Positions 32,468 to 43,411 of a stretch of DNA of 64,000 bases are shown here, in pieces. Each line of letters begins with the position of its first letter. Position 1 is the first letter of the stretch. Location of the stretch: positions 454,246-518,245 of the forward strand of contig JABAKD010000035.1 of assembly GCA_012845835.1 (NCBI GenBank). The letters are read 5' to 3'. The DNA comes from Undaria pinnatifida (taxonomy: Eukaryota > Sar > Phaeophyceae > Laminariales > Alariaceae). The notes under the pieces were generated by a model. It was not told where the DNA came from. It was given only the letters and a program-made list of their open reading frames with translations, and did no database searches. The translations under genes were made by a program, and so were the position numbers.

Positions 32468-33089
32468 CGGCGTACATTATACCGAGAACATAGTTTATGC
32501 TGCGTTTATCGAAGCTGCAACAAGCATTCTCAGTGATAAGCCCTCTCCTACCCCTCCTCAACCTCCTCCTCCTCTCCCCCCTCCTGCTCCACAGCAACCT
32601 CATTGGCTACTACAATACGAAATCGGCGGCGGTGCCTGTGGTTTCAGAGCTATTCCCCGGCACATTATCGGAAATCCTGAATTTCACCATCAAATCCGGC
32701 ACCAAGTCGTTCAGTACATGTCTGACAATCGAAACAACAGCGACCTTCGCATATATGAAGGCATCAACTTGGAATTCCTCTACTGTTCAGGCGTGCAACC
32801 CTCAAGTTATCACTCAAACGACGATCACCACGCGAAAATGTCCTCACCATACAATTCCATGGGTCAACCTGAAATCATAGCTGTGTTCGCTCTCTACGGT
32901 AAAAAAATACACGTTCATTTCAACGACACCACCTTGCCTCCTCCTCATTACGCGGCAACGGATGAAATTCACTTACGTTATACACAGATGTCTCGGCATT
33001 ACGACACTTTTCAACTAACTGTCCCTACCCCCTTCCGACAACCCAACCCCCCATTTTCAGGTGGTGGCCTATCTGCTCCGTCGTCATGA
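32412..33089 (+). CDS. OTU cysteine-protease domain fused downstream of the Helitron helicase
   Basis: This 225-residue frame begins with the helicase tail (residues ~20-35, HYTENIVYAAFIEA). A proline-rich linker follows (residues 43-62), then an OTU domain (~65-200). The catalytic-Cys box reads GGGACGFRAI (C76), where OTU proteins usually have DG-x-C-x-FR. Mid-domain IIAVFALYGKKIHVHFND is typical. The C-terminal SRHYDTF supplies the likely catalytic His196. The family removes ubiquitin or processes polyproteins, and OTU domains are known in some Helitron relatives. The leading Asp of the Cys box is Gly here. The ORF itself is uninterrupted, so it may be a recent relic. No promoter was seen. 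Confidence 0.75.
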   Translation: MPKTKPLIMCLVPPPQVVDGVHYTENIVYAAFIEAATSILSDKPSPTPPQPPPPLPPPAPQQPHWLLQYEIGGGACGFRAIPRHIIGNPEFHHQIRHQVVQYMSDNRNNSDLRIYEGINLEFLYCSGVQPSSYHSNDDHHAKMSSPYNSMGQPEIIAVFALYGKKIHVHFNDTTLPPPHYAATDEIHLRYTQMSRHYDTFQLTVPTPFRQPNPPFSGGGLSAPSS

Positions 33090-34605
33090 CACCTCATCCT
33101 CCGTCCCAAGGGATTGTCAACGCGTGGTTCAGCTTTTCGTTTGCCTACCGTATCTTTCTTTTTAGGTCGTATCAGTTGTTGTAGTGGTTTGGTCGAACAC
33201 CTGACCACCATTCCTTCTTTGCGGTATCGCTTCTGTTTTCAGTTCTTCCCATTTACGGGCCAACGGCTTTGTAGAACGAGGTACTGCACTCAGGTGTCCT
33301 GCTAGACTTTATGGATGTCTCAGCAAAACATTCGATATGAGCGTGCTTTCGTCTGTGTGACCTGTATATCCTCCCAAGTTCTCATCAGGATTTCATTACA
33401 GTGTTTTGCTTCTTTCAGCGTTGGTCTGCGTGTGTATGACGTAGTTCTATACGCTGGAGGTGAACACATATTATGTACTTCGGAGGACTTACACAGTAGC
33501 AGTTGCACCAAACGAACCATTGTTTCACGCAAGCTTTAGCACTACAAGTTCTTCGTGCGTGGGTTTTCAACAATCAAATACGGAGTCTTTGTGTAGCATG
33601 TTGACACCTGTAGCGTCTCCTTCGTAGCTTCGGGGAGTTTGCTGCCTTTCAGCGTCATTGTCACGCTACCGTGCCAGCCTTTACTTTATGTTTCGCCATT
33701 CGGCAGTGTTCAAGGAATTGCAGTTTCCACTAGATTACAGCTTCCGTCTGCGTTCTGATGTTTGTAGGCATACTCTTTGGCTTGTACTCATGTACGTGAA
33801 TCCGGTGTGGTCGTACACGTAGATGAGCTGGTGGTGTTGTCAAGCGGTACGTGCTCATGCTGCGGTAGGAGTGCTGTTGTTGTACAAATGTGTCTGGTGC
33901 TGTCAGGGGGATGGCCTCGTAGTGTGCACCCAGCAGTGATGGTGTAGGAACATGTAGAGAGCTTCTAGACGGCCTCGTAGCTTCTGGACGGCGTTGCAGT
34001 TACAGCTACTGCCATGAATGGAAATGTAAGGAACATTTATATACCATAATAAATAGTAATTGTACCTTATATTTACGTCATTTGTTTATCAATGCTGTGG
34101 CTGTAAACACAACGGTGGCCATGTATACCGAGAAGTTGCTTGTACTGGTGCATACCCTGCTATTGTTTGTATAAGTACTTGTGTAGCACGCACTGATGTG
34201 CCTACTCCTGGTGTGGTTGTACGCGCAGATAGGGTGATGGTGCTGCTGTGCGAGTGCTGTTGTCGTAGAGATGTCATTTCATGTCATCAGTCACCAGGAA
34301 GATACCCTCGTAGGGCCGTATTGATAAGGGCAAAAACTTAAAGCACGATTTCATGATAATATTTATAGCAAAGGGTCCTTGCATTTTTGGTTCAGTGTTG
34401 TTGTGATCCTCCTGTGTTAACACCTACCTGTACTACTGGTGTGGTTCCTACTTGTAGATGTGATCATGGCGCTGTTGTATGATAGACGACAAACATGTTG
34501 TAAAAACGCGAGGTCGGGGCATCATGCAAGTTCGAAAGATGAGTATCGATCGAACTCATAGCTGGCGTATTATGTAGTGTTTTTAGGAAATAGCTGAATG
34601 AAGCG
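33090..34605. other. Gene-free stretch with degenerate repeats and a SINE-like core
   Basis: Two diverged ~150-bp repeats, at about 33790-33930 and 34150-34330, share GGTGTGGT(C/T)GTAC, GAGTGCTGTTGT and the word CCTCGTAG. A SINE-type segment at 34505-34575 contains CATGCAAGTTCGA, ATGAGTATCGA and AACTCATAGCTGGCGTATT. No gene is supported. Confidence 0.4.
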
Positions 34606-34791
34606 CAGTACCGGCCCGCTCATAAGAAAGCTCATTTGAAGAAAGTCAGCCTTTGAAGAAAGTCAGCCTTTGATTTTTAAAAAATTGAGAAAGTGACCAT
34701 CCTGGGTGGCGAATGCCACACTCATTTCTGTAAGTTGGGGCGGTGGTTGGCTGAGCCTCATTTCTGGTTTCTTATGAGCGGGCCGGTACTG
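34606..34791. mobile_element. Small MITE with perfect 24-bp terminal inverted repeats
   Basis: The left end CAGTACCGGCCCGCTCATAA(GAAA) and the right end are exact reverse complements over 24 bp. The interior is ~138 bp and includes a 19-bp direct duplication, GAAGAAAGTCAGCCTTTGA. If the real ends are CCGGCCCG (34611-34786), the flanking TA on both sides would be a Tc1/mariner-type TA duplication. If CAGTACC is terminal, the expected 8-bp hAT duplication is not seen. It is non-coding. Confidence 0.75.
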
Positions 34792-35426
34792 TACAATAGC
34801 TGATGTATTTCTCAGCTGGTATTGTTGTATTGTTTGTTCGTGATACTCCGAGAATTTTTATAAACCATTAGACTAGACTAGACTAATTTGATTGAACTCA
34901 AAGCTGACGTATTTGAAACATTTTTCTTTAATAAATACCCTAATATGGGTAAGATTGCCATCGATATAAGATTTTTTACTATTGCCAGATTTGTTCCCCT
35001 CCATATGGGATGTGTAGTGGTAGTGTGCAGAATTATGACGTACCGAAATCGCCCTTGGTAAAATTGTCCTCATGGTATTTTTTTACCTATACCTTGAAGA
35101 ATACATCTTGTTTATCCAAAGGGTTATTGCTGGCAGCATTCAGTCGGTAGGAGGAATGGAACAGTTTCAACACGACAAAATTCCGCAACAATCACGAGTA
35201 TAGCCCTTCCTCGTCACGTGCAGACACCGAATGTGCTCGTGTCAGGTATAAAGAGGCACAAAGGTCTGACTACCACGTAGTGCATAACATTCTTCACGTG
35301 TTGATCAGGAGGTTGCCTATGTAGTCACTACTTTGGAAGTCTTGCGCTACACTAACATCTACAACATATTAAGACTTATATCTCCCGCACCCCTAACGCG
35401 TTATTTATGAACCACAGACAAAATAT
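34792..35426. other. Gene-free stretch with an orphan TATA-like box
   Basis: A SINE-type core AACTCAAAGCTGACGTATTT lies at 34894-34913, and a triple AGACT run precedes it. GTATAAAGAGGC near 35247 resembles a TATA box about 180 bp before the ORF at 35427. The link is speculative. Confidence 0.35.
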
Positions 35427-35930
35427 ATGAGGCAAGGGAAGAGGCCGACGAGGCGGTTGCGGAGAGATTGGCAGGGGTGGGGTGAGGGGGACGACATTTT
35501 ACGAGACGAGAAGGGGGGCGAGAGGGGAGACAGTATGGGAGGCGAAAAGGGGGGCGAGGATGGGGAGGTCATAGGAAGCAAGAAGGGGAGTATGGAGGGA
35601 TCAGCTGGTATGCCATCTAGAGAGGATATTGACCAATGCCGGTGGTTCGGCTCAGGAATAAAGGGTGTGGATTGGGCGGAAGGGTACAAAGGCGGGGACA
35701 ACGAAGACGACGAGAGCATAAACTGCCGCCGTTCTGAGTGCGAGGACACAGGTTTCGACTACGACGAATGTCATCGAAGAAGGGAGGGGGCGGATTACTC
35801 CGAGCAATTTCGAACGTCGCAAACAACGCTCAAATCTCTTTCGCGATTCGACGAGAGTAACCTGGGCCGATTCACTGTGGATGTCATCGGCAAGTTGACG
35901 TTAGGACGGCACGCCCAGGGGCCGGCCTGA
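35427..35930 (+). CDS. Hypothetical charged ORF, 167 codons
   Basis: One uninterrupted frame reads a Gly/Glu/Lys-rich half (residues 15-55, GGERGDSMGGEKGGEDGE) and a more complex acidic half ending FDESNLGRFTVDVIGKLTLG. No family, signal peptide or membrane segment is recognisable. The first half is a translation of G-rich purine DNA and could be accidental; the second half looks more like protein. A TATA-like box lies about 180 bp upstream. Confidence 0.3.
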   Translation: MRQGKRPTRRLRRDWQGWGEGDDILRDEKGGERGDSMGGEKGGEDGEVIGSKKGSMEGSAGMPSREDIDQCRWFGSGIKGVDWAEGYKGGDNEDDESINCRRSECEDTGFDYDECHRRREGADYSEQFRTSQTTLKSLSRFDESNLGRFTVDVIGKLTLGRHAQGPA

Positions 35931-38900
35931 GCTCATATTCTGCAAAGCCTGACTCCCTGAGTCCCCTGTTGATATAAACCTACCGACTTATCTAGAAGAG
36001 TAGGTGCTACGCGATGCAAAATGCGCGTCGTCGGCGTTTCTGTTCTTGATCGGCGTACACGTCGACGAGGGTTCATGGCCGGAGGAGACTATTAGGGGTG
36101 GAGGGGGTGGGAGGGGGGAACGTTCTTGGGTGCACCGAGGTTTGGCTGCTGTCAGGATATGATGTCATTTGCCAGATGCGGTTGTGCTTTCAATACTGTC
36201 GGCATGGTGCGTAGGTGGTGCGAGGGGTTGCACGTGAGTTCATTTTCACTCGTGGGATCAACATACAGAGACACGTAATTTTTTTTGTCCTTTGCGTATC
36301 GGCCTTTGCTATGCTTCGTAGAGGCTGATAAATCACAAAAAATGCGTGATCGCGCGGTAGTGTTTGGTAGGAGCTTCATAATTTGAACTTTAATGACCAC
36401 TATGTCCGCTACAGTTGATAGCGATGCAGGAATGATGCACCAGGAGCACCCAAAATGCCTATAAAGTTAAAGCATTGAACTTGCTATTCATACGCCAGCG
36501 TGAGAAACGATTTTTTTGGTGCGCAACGAGTAGGCCTAGACACCGTTACACATTGGCAATTTCGTAAAATTCAATTGCAAGGAAGGGGAGTGATCACAAA
36601 ACTACTCGACCCTGATGCAGAGCATGTGTCTACTAATATAGGGATACGGAAAACATGACCCACTTTTTCAAACACATAGCATGTCAAACTTTGAATTGAA
36701 AACTGGCGTTTTAGAGCAAAAATGTCGGATGTCAGCACTTTCACCCCTTGACAGACAGCGTGAAATAAACTACCTTCACAGACAGCCTTGACAAAAAAAA
36801 TATGGGGACACTATCGAAAATCCCCGCTTAATCAAAAACGCCTGACAACGATGTATAAATTAGTGTGTTTTCTGCATTTTCCTTTTTTAGGCATCTTGAT
36901 ACGTTTCCGAGTCCGATCTACAGAAAGATGGGAATTGAACTGCAGAATATCGATGATCTCAAATTAGCTCATATCAAACGAGTGAAATAGCCGAACAAGA
37001 ACAAAAAATATCAGGGGTTTCCACACATATTAAGAGTTTTTTCTACTAGGGGGGTTGGGAATATATGTCTAGACGGCTGGATATGCATTGGCAGACAGCT
37101 TGACACTGACATGTCTCCCGACGTCTTCCTTTTAGAGGAGCAAGACGGCTACGTCTAAAAAAAAAGCAAGTTACGCGTAGCTAACTTGTGAGGAGTATGG
37201 GCCGCGGTCACAAGACGGGTCACTTATGCACCGACGGAGAGACTTGACGTCATCGTTGTGACGCGTGAACCTCACTCAGCATTTTCGGTCAGACAATAGT
37301 TCGTGGTGTATGTGACAAGTACATGAATAAATGGTCGGCGGCGTTCAAAACCGTCGAAAACATTTGGCGTGCGTGCGTCCGCATCACCGGTACGGGGTCA
37401 AAACGCATAGCAATAAAACCGCAGACGAGATTCTTCTTATGAAAAAAATAAGCCCCCCCCCCCGCCTCTCCCCCAACCTCCTTCATCATCTCAAGCGCCA
37501 CCCCACCCCAGTTTCGAGAGCGACAGCACGATGCGCCTTGCGATTCTCTCAATAAACTGATGCCAAGCATCGGTGCTACTTGGGGGAAAACACGGCGAGG
37601 AAAACCACCCTGTATTCCGAAGGTGGCGATCGAGCCCAAAATAACACGCGACGAGTTCATACTGCAGGTTGGATGATAACAACGCAGCCCCCACCACCGT
37701 ACGATTGCTCATCACGAACTAACAGCGCGCGTCATGGAACACTGGGTGTCCAAACAAAGACGAGACGCAAACTGTGTAGGATTTCCAGTAAATCGGCGTC
37801 AAACCTTCATTCAACACGACGCGCAATTGCTAACAAAGAAGAAGCCAGCGCTTGTAGCAATCGCCACATCAACTGAGTTTCCTTCGTCGGCATACCGTCA
37901 CTGCCAACCTCCTCGCCCCACCAACTTTACGTGCGGACAGCCATAACAAGACATCTGCAAATACAAATATAATCAATTTCGTAGAAAATATGACCGCGGC
38001 GGGTCAGCCGAAATTTTACGAGCTGAAGGCAATCCCCACCCATTCGTCCACTACCTCATCCTCAGGGAAAAGAGCCCAGCAAGCTTGGGCGAAGCACTCC
38101 TTGCGCTTGAGTTGCACGCCAGCCCCAAAACCCGTTTAGCTCCTTGGACGCGCCGAAGCACGCCTGAGCGCCAAGCGTCGGAAAAGAGGGGTACGGCAGC
38201 CGTGTCAGCAGTCAGTTTGCCATGTATTCGAAGAGCGAGTATCTGCCTGGCGCATCGACAATACTAGCGAGCGGGGTCTTTCTATGCGATGTACACGGGT
38301 GGTATTTTGATACCTTCGTACCGCTTGCCAGCAGTATGCCTACTGCCGTGGCCGTCAAAATACAGCTACTCGTCCAGCTCTGGACAACTGTTCTACGCCC
38401 ATGCTTAATAATACTACAACCTACATTACTAGGCTCTTTCGTGTGGTTGATGCTGTCATCGTTAGTTTTCAGTCAACTATGCCCTCTGAAGAGAATAGCT
38501 GCAAGACTTCGGTAATATTAGTGGACTACTGCTACTGCTGCAATCCTACATCATTCTGCTATGGTAGTTAGAACTCAAGGTACCGTACCGGTAAGTGCCA
38601 TCAGGTTTGCTCCGTTTCGCGGTTGGTGCGAACTTGGAACTATAACCTCGCCTGCACACTGCACCACCACCAGGTGAAGTTTTGGTCGACTACAGCACTG
38701 CGCGCTACAGGAGTACAATATGGAAAACGTACAGCATTGCGCGAAACTATCGTCGTGAATATGAGATCCGTTGGTGAATAAACATGAAATTAAAACAGCC
38801 GTTACATATCCGCCTTGTGTAGTCTGTAGGAGCACAAGTGTACGCATGTACCTGGTATGCATGTACGTACAACGATACCACGATTATCATACCAGTTACG

Positions 38901-39550
38901 AAACGTACCACTCGTAGTTACAACTACTCACGCACAGGTACATCATGCCTGGGGCCTTCCATCGTAGAGGCTCTTCTACTCACAACGGCAGCAGCAGTAC
39001 CACGCTGTCAGCATGCTTCGGCTAAGCAGTGTACCTGGTGTACAGTTTTCATATATGTGATACATTACTACGATGCGCGAGAAAAAGCTCCCCGTCCTAA
39101 ATGAAATCAATACCACTAGTAGTGATAGTGTCATACAGGTAGGTACGAGTACTGCTGCAATGCTGTTGAAATTGTTCCACGTACCACTATGATACCACGT
39201 CCAGCAGCTGGCAGAGAAGCTAGCACCAGTTGTATAATATAAAATGACATAGTGAGCACTATGACATGAGCCTAGTCATGTTCTACGAGTAACCCTTTAC
39301 GGCTTGGTGTCAGTGCCACTGCTGAGGCTGCACTGCTGCTGTACAACCAACACGTACGACTAGGGTATATGGGTCCCCTTCTAGGCTTGTCCCCGTTTTC
39401 AAAGAGCTACACTCAAATACTGGTATTATGTACCAGGAAATACTTACTCGTACTCTGTACTTGCATATGAAGACAAAATAGGCAACCTCTTTCCTGTGGA
39501 CAAACTTAGACTGGGAATACACCACCACTTGGAATTAGAGTGGGAAAATA
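35931..39550. other. Long gene-poor stretch
   Basis: This is 3.6 kb without a supported gene. From 36100 to 37300 the DNA is AT-rich and plain. The ORFs at 37289-37660 (minus) and around 37580-38270 (plus) reach 98-123 codons but overlap each other and lack motifs. From 38500 to 39500 CAGCAGTAC/GTACTGCTG-type words are frequent. A C12 run lies at 37452-37464. Confidence 0.35.
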
Positions 39551-40304
39551 CTAGCAGCAGTACTCGACATGACTGCGAGGGTGTGAAATGGAAGGTGGCA
39601 CGAGTCGAGCGGAGCCCTTCACCGGGCCTTTGAACAACGCCCTACCAGCGCCAACAGCAGGTACCTCCAACCCTAACAGCAGTACAGGCATACCCTGATT
39701 CATCCTAAGTTTTACAGCAGCAGGTGTTCCCTGCGCGCGGTTCTCCCTCACTCGATCCTGGGAACATAGTGCTTTGCACGTCTCCAAGCACGCAGATGGC
39801 GGCAAGCAGCGAAAAGCAAACAAATTTCAAGGACACACTCACCTGGTTACGCATGACGTTGTAGGTGTGCTGGACGCCCCTGCGCTCTGCCGTTGCCGAT
39901 ACGTCGTCGAAGCAGATTCCCGCGATCACAGCCGCCAAACTGACCCCGCAAAGCCCAGGGTGCGCGCTGGCAGCCGCCTTTCGCTCCTTCGAAGACAAGC
40001 CACCAGGCAATGCAACAGGGTGTTCCTGATGCTCACAAACGCGTCGGGCGACCGCGGTTGCGGCATCGAACGCAAACTCCCTGGTCCTGGGAGAATGGTG
40101 TTCAGCAACCTGATTCAGCTGCTGGTGGATAGCGAAAGCATCTCCGTCCTCGAAGGCTTCGAGGGCAACGACGTCGGGGTATCTGCTGCGCCATGGTGGT
40201 GCTGGTGTGTAGAGACACAGACTAGAGCCATGCACTCGTACAGCAGCAAAGCTCTCGGTTTGGAGGTTTTTGGCCCCACCTGACCACCCAAGTTCGCTTT
40301 GCAC
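39551..40304 (-). CDS. Possible two-exon host gene, function unknown
   Basis: On the minus strand a frame from about 40230 reads EAFEDGDAFAIHQQLNQVAE, REFAFDAATAVARRVCEHQ and GLCGVSLAAVIAGICFDDVS, ending HTYNVMRNQ at a textbook donor (CAG|GTGAGT) near 39845. An 84-nt intron can be drawn to TTCCCAG near 39762, after which DRVRENRAQGTPAAVKLRMN continues in phase 0 to a stop near 39551. Composition is protein-like and better than that of the opposite-strand ORF at 39774-40283. I recognise no family. The true start is uncertain; the frame is open back to 40304. A 24-bp perfect palindrome lies just upstream of it. Confidence 0.4.
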
Positions 40305-40321
40305 TTTCTTAACCAGTCTAA

Positions 40322-40345
40322 TTTGTCCCCAAATTTGGGGACAAA
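40322..40345. repeat. 24-bp perfect palindrome
   Basis: TTTGTCCCCAAA followed directly by its reverse complement; a second small inverted pair, CCTG-GAAA-CAGG, sits at 40349-40360. It could be a cruciform or a protein-binding dyad. It is just 5' of the possible minus-strand gene. Confidence 0.7.
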
Positions 40346-41073
40346 CAACCTGGAAACAGGTTTTAGGACTTTATTTTCTAAACAAAATTTGTTTTGCCGA
40401 TTTATGTTTGGCCGTGCGCTCCGCAGGTCCTTTCGCTGCGCGCGGCCCGACTTTCCCCCAATGAGCTTCGTCTTTTTATTTTTAATTTAAAGATTGATTT
40501 TTTTTTGCGAATATTTTGTGGGTTCTGAATGGGTTGAAGGCTTTTTCGAAGCGGTGGCGGGAAAAAAATGCACGCATTTTGCACGAACCGGTTGGAGGTA
40601 CTCCAAGGCATGTCTGTAGAATTTTGCGCGCAAACAATCGAAGATCTGACGTGCCTGTGTTCAACATTGAGCAGAATCTAGCGAAAAACCTGGATCTTAC
40701 ATTAAAACCAAGCAATGTGAAAGAAATAACGTATCTTGCTCATTTTTACTCACAAAAGTCCACATGTCCACGCCGCTTTTAAGAGACAAGACCCTGAAAC
40801 TTTGCACACGTGTTCTACATGCCCATCCCGGAGGGTTTTCTTTTCTTTTTTTGCCTCCGAATTTTGGTCTAAGGTGGGCCACATTTTCCAAAAAATGTTA
40901 ACTTGCGAAAATCGGACAAAAATAAAAACGACAGGTGAGGTCTTCGCATTGGCACATAGAAGACGTGTGCAAAAATTCACGGTATGAATCGAGAAAACGG
41001 CGTTGACATTCGCCGGGGAATATATATATATATATATATATTACGTGAACCAGCCTGCAGTAAGATCGTTTTT
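40346..41073. other. Gene-free stretch
   Basis: AT-rich non-coding sequence. It ends with a (TA)10 microsatellite at about 41021-41041. Short ORFs on both strands are shadows. Confidence 0.35.
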
Positions 41074-41310
41074 TTTTCGACCGGCGGCGCGTTTCGCGAC
41101 GGCCCCGCCGCGCCCGGTTGACGGCGGAACGCCCGGGGGGCGCGTCCCCGGGGGGCTCGCGCTGCCCGTGGCCGCCCCGGCGCGCTCTCGAAGCCGAAAA
41201 AATATCATCAGTTTCGCGGGGCGCCGGGGCCACGCTCCGTCCCGCCGTGCCGGAGCGGGCCGCGTGAAAACCCGCTCCGCGCACTCTGGGCCCTAGACAT
41301 TTCTTCAAAA
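41074..41310. repeat. GC-rich ~235-bp dispersed repeat, copy 1
   Basis: Very GC-rich DNA starting GGCGGCGCGTTTCGCGACGG and ending CCGCGCACTCTGGGCCCTAG then ACATTTC. It aligns with 46742-46975 from end to end. A T-run precedes it. The ORFs are Arg/Pro/Gly translations of GC. Confidence 0.7.
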
Positions 41311-41347
41311 AAAGCAAAAAAACAGTTCCGCGCAAACGCAAAATAAC

Positions 41348-42073
41348 CAGGGTACTCCTCAGGGTACTCCTCGGTACCGGTTTTTGATGACGGTACGAAG
41401 TTTGACGGTTCTGAAATATACGGTACTTTTTAAACGGGAAACGGATTCTCATTTTTTGACGGTACCAATTTCGGCGGTATACGGTACGGCGAATTATGAC
41501 GGTTTTTTTTGTACGGTTCTGAAAATGACGGTGCTTTTAAAACGGGAAACGGTTTCTCGTTTCTTGACGGTACCTTTTGCACGGTACTGAAAAATGACGG
41601 TATCGCCTATACCCGGTACCGAACATACGATACATGTGATCAGGTGAAATTCGCTGCAGAGGAGGTTCTGGTTCTTCCGAAACGCAACCAACTGAACCAA
41701 AAATCCTACAACAAAAAAAAAAAAATACTCGAAGTTATGAAAAAAAGAAAGAGGACATCAGTGAGGATCGAACTCCAGTTCAAAAACTCACCGTCGTGCC
41801 CGCTACCTACTGGACATTCTTGTCTTGCCGGAACTGTTTTGACGGTATTGGCACATGGCGGTACTTTTTTGACGGTACTGCATCATGACGGTATTTTTTT
41901 GGCGGTTTTGAAAAATACGGTACTTTTTAAACGGGAAGCGGATTCTCGTTTTTTGACGGTACCGACTTTGGCGGTATACGGTATCGCGAATTTTGACGGT
42001 ATTCCGCTACCGTCCCGTATCCGCCTATTACGACGGGAAAACCGTGACGGGAAAATTCCCGAGGAGTACCCTG
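41348..42073. mobile_element. hAT-like non-autonomous element with GACGGTAC arrays
   Basis: The ends are CAGGGTACTCCTC and its inverted partner (GAGGAGTACCCTG). The flanking 8-bp duplication is AAAATAAC (41340-41347 and 42074-42081), exactly as expected for hAT. The left terminus is itself duplicated in tandem (CAGGGTACTCCT at 41348 and 41360). The interior is packed with TGACGGTAC-like words in one orientation at both sides, plus a repeated AAACGGGAA(A/G)CGGATTCTC block. A tRNA-like minus-strand segment lies near 41766-41816. The 206-codon ORF across it is an artefact of the arrays. No transposase is present. Confidence 0.87.
41766..41816 (-). repeat. tRNA-like segment inside the GACGGTAC element
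   Basis: On the minus strand GTAGGTAGCGGGC resembles an A box and GGAGTTCGATCCTC a B box. Stems are incomplete. It is probably a SINE head nested in the hAT-like element. Confidence 0.35.
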
Positions 42074-42081
42074 AAAATAAC

Positions 42082-42610
42082 GCCCCGCCACTCGCACACA
42101 CGAGACCATGCGACCCCCCCACATCCTAGCACCCGCTCGCGGGATCATGCGCAGCATCGAGCATGGTTGTGGACACCAAGAGCAACTCAAGTTCTCGGGC
42201 TCAACAGTACTGTTATTGACTATTGTTCACGCTTCGTGCGAACGCACCACTATGCTCGAGCTGCGGGTAGGAAGCAGGTTGCAGGAAGGAGCCTCTGTCG
42301 CGTAGAAACGCAGCTCGAGTTGCCCCGTGCGCAAAGCCTTTGTGAGCACATAAGGTGCGGAACATCATGATACAAAACAAGGAACGTACATTACATTCTA
42401 GCCCACACACGAAGTTCGAACCAAGCTTTCCACGATCGGTGAAGTTCCTCAGACGCCGTGACCACAGGCGCGAAGGCCTTGCCCAGGTCTAACCCGCAGC
42501 ACGGGACGAATCTCCTCGACTCAGAGAGCTCGGGGCTGCCGATTTCCGTCGCGGTTTGGCGCGTATCGGTCGAGCGAGGGCGGCAGTAGCTGGGGTGCTC
42601 GTTGCAGCTT
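42082..42610. repeat. ~530-bp dispersed repeat (SPRLR family), copy 1
   Basis: It starts GCCCCGCCACTCGCACACA directly after the hAT duplication and shares long blocks with 47512-48125: ATCATGCGCAGCATCGAGCA, CAGACGCCGTGACCAC and CGTATCGGTCGAGCGAGGGC. The 3' third matches the shorter copy at 48540-48865. One plus-strand reading, RRRDH...SPRLR...IGRARAA, is shared by all three. A TTCGAACC word is B-box-like. It may be a SINE-like or decayed coding repeat. Confidence 0.65.
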
Positions 42611-43411
42611 GGAGCCCAAAAACAAGCGTGAAAAATCTGCCATGGGTGGTTTAGATTTTTAGGTTCATATGATACAGCAGCAGCCATCAGGATCAGTTGT
42701 CCCAAGTACAACAGAGTGCTGCTGTAGTACATACACATCGAACAGTGCTTGCGGCGATCCTGCATGATCTGATTTGGGTGGGTCATCGTGATGCTGCTGC
42801 ACCAACTCTACCTGTGCAACGACAAAATCGATATCGCCGTAATTTCGTAACTGAGCTTTAATCGTGCACCACCTTGCACCGGAATATAATGAACGGTTTG
42901 GTATTCATGTTAATGTCCCAACGGCCTTTTTTATTCCCGTACATACTAGATACGTACGACGTGTTCATGTGATACGTACCAGGTGTCACACATCCTCTAT
43001 CGCTTCGTGTCGTGGTCTACCCCCTACAGGGTGCTGCTGCTTCTTGCTGCTGATTTACGTTCGCATCAGAAAGGGGCCCGTCTTGCTCGCTTTCTTGTGG
43101 CCTACGATCTTCTGGTTCGTCAAACACTGTTTACAAAGGCTCCGCATTGGGGCGGCTACAATTTTCGCATTTTTGCATTTTTTTTCCTCAATGGTTACTC
43201 TTTAATAGTACTGCCGTGGAGTCACCGATGCTGCCATTTCCGGGCATGGTGGCGGCGTATTTTTTCATAGGCTAACATGGTTTTCACGTTTTTTTTGCAG
43301 TCAATCAGTGTCAACGCTAGATTTTTATGAAACCAACATATTCTAACGACACGACGTGTCATACGCACGGGTGAATGACAAAGTTTTTACCGTGTATATG
43401 CATGTACATAT
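42611..43411. other. Gene-free stretch
   Basis: No supported gene. The word CACTGCTGTGGAGTCG at 49003 is echoed here at 43211 (TACTGCCGTGGAGTCACC). The T-run rich ORFs are shadows. Confidence 0.3.

Noticed and set aside
39774-40283. 169-codon plus-strand ORF
   Set aside because: It is the shadow of the minus-strand frame that ends at a good splice donor and has a more protein-like composition.
41509-42129. 206-codon plus-strand ORF
   Set aside because: It is a translation of the GACGGTAC arrays and crosses the right end of the hAT-like element into the next repeat.
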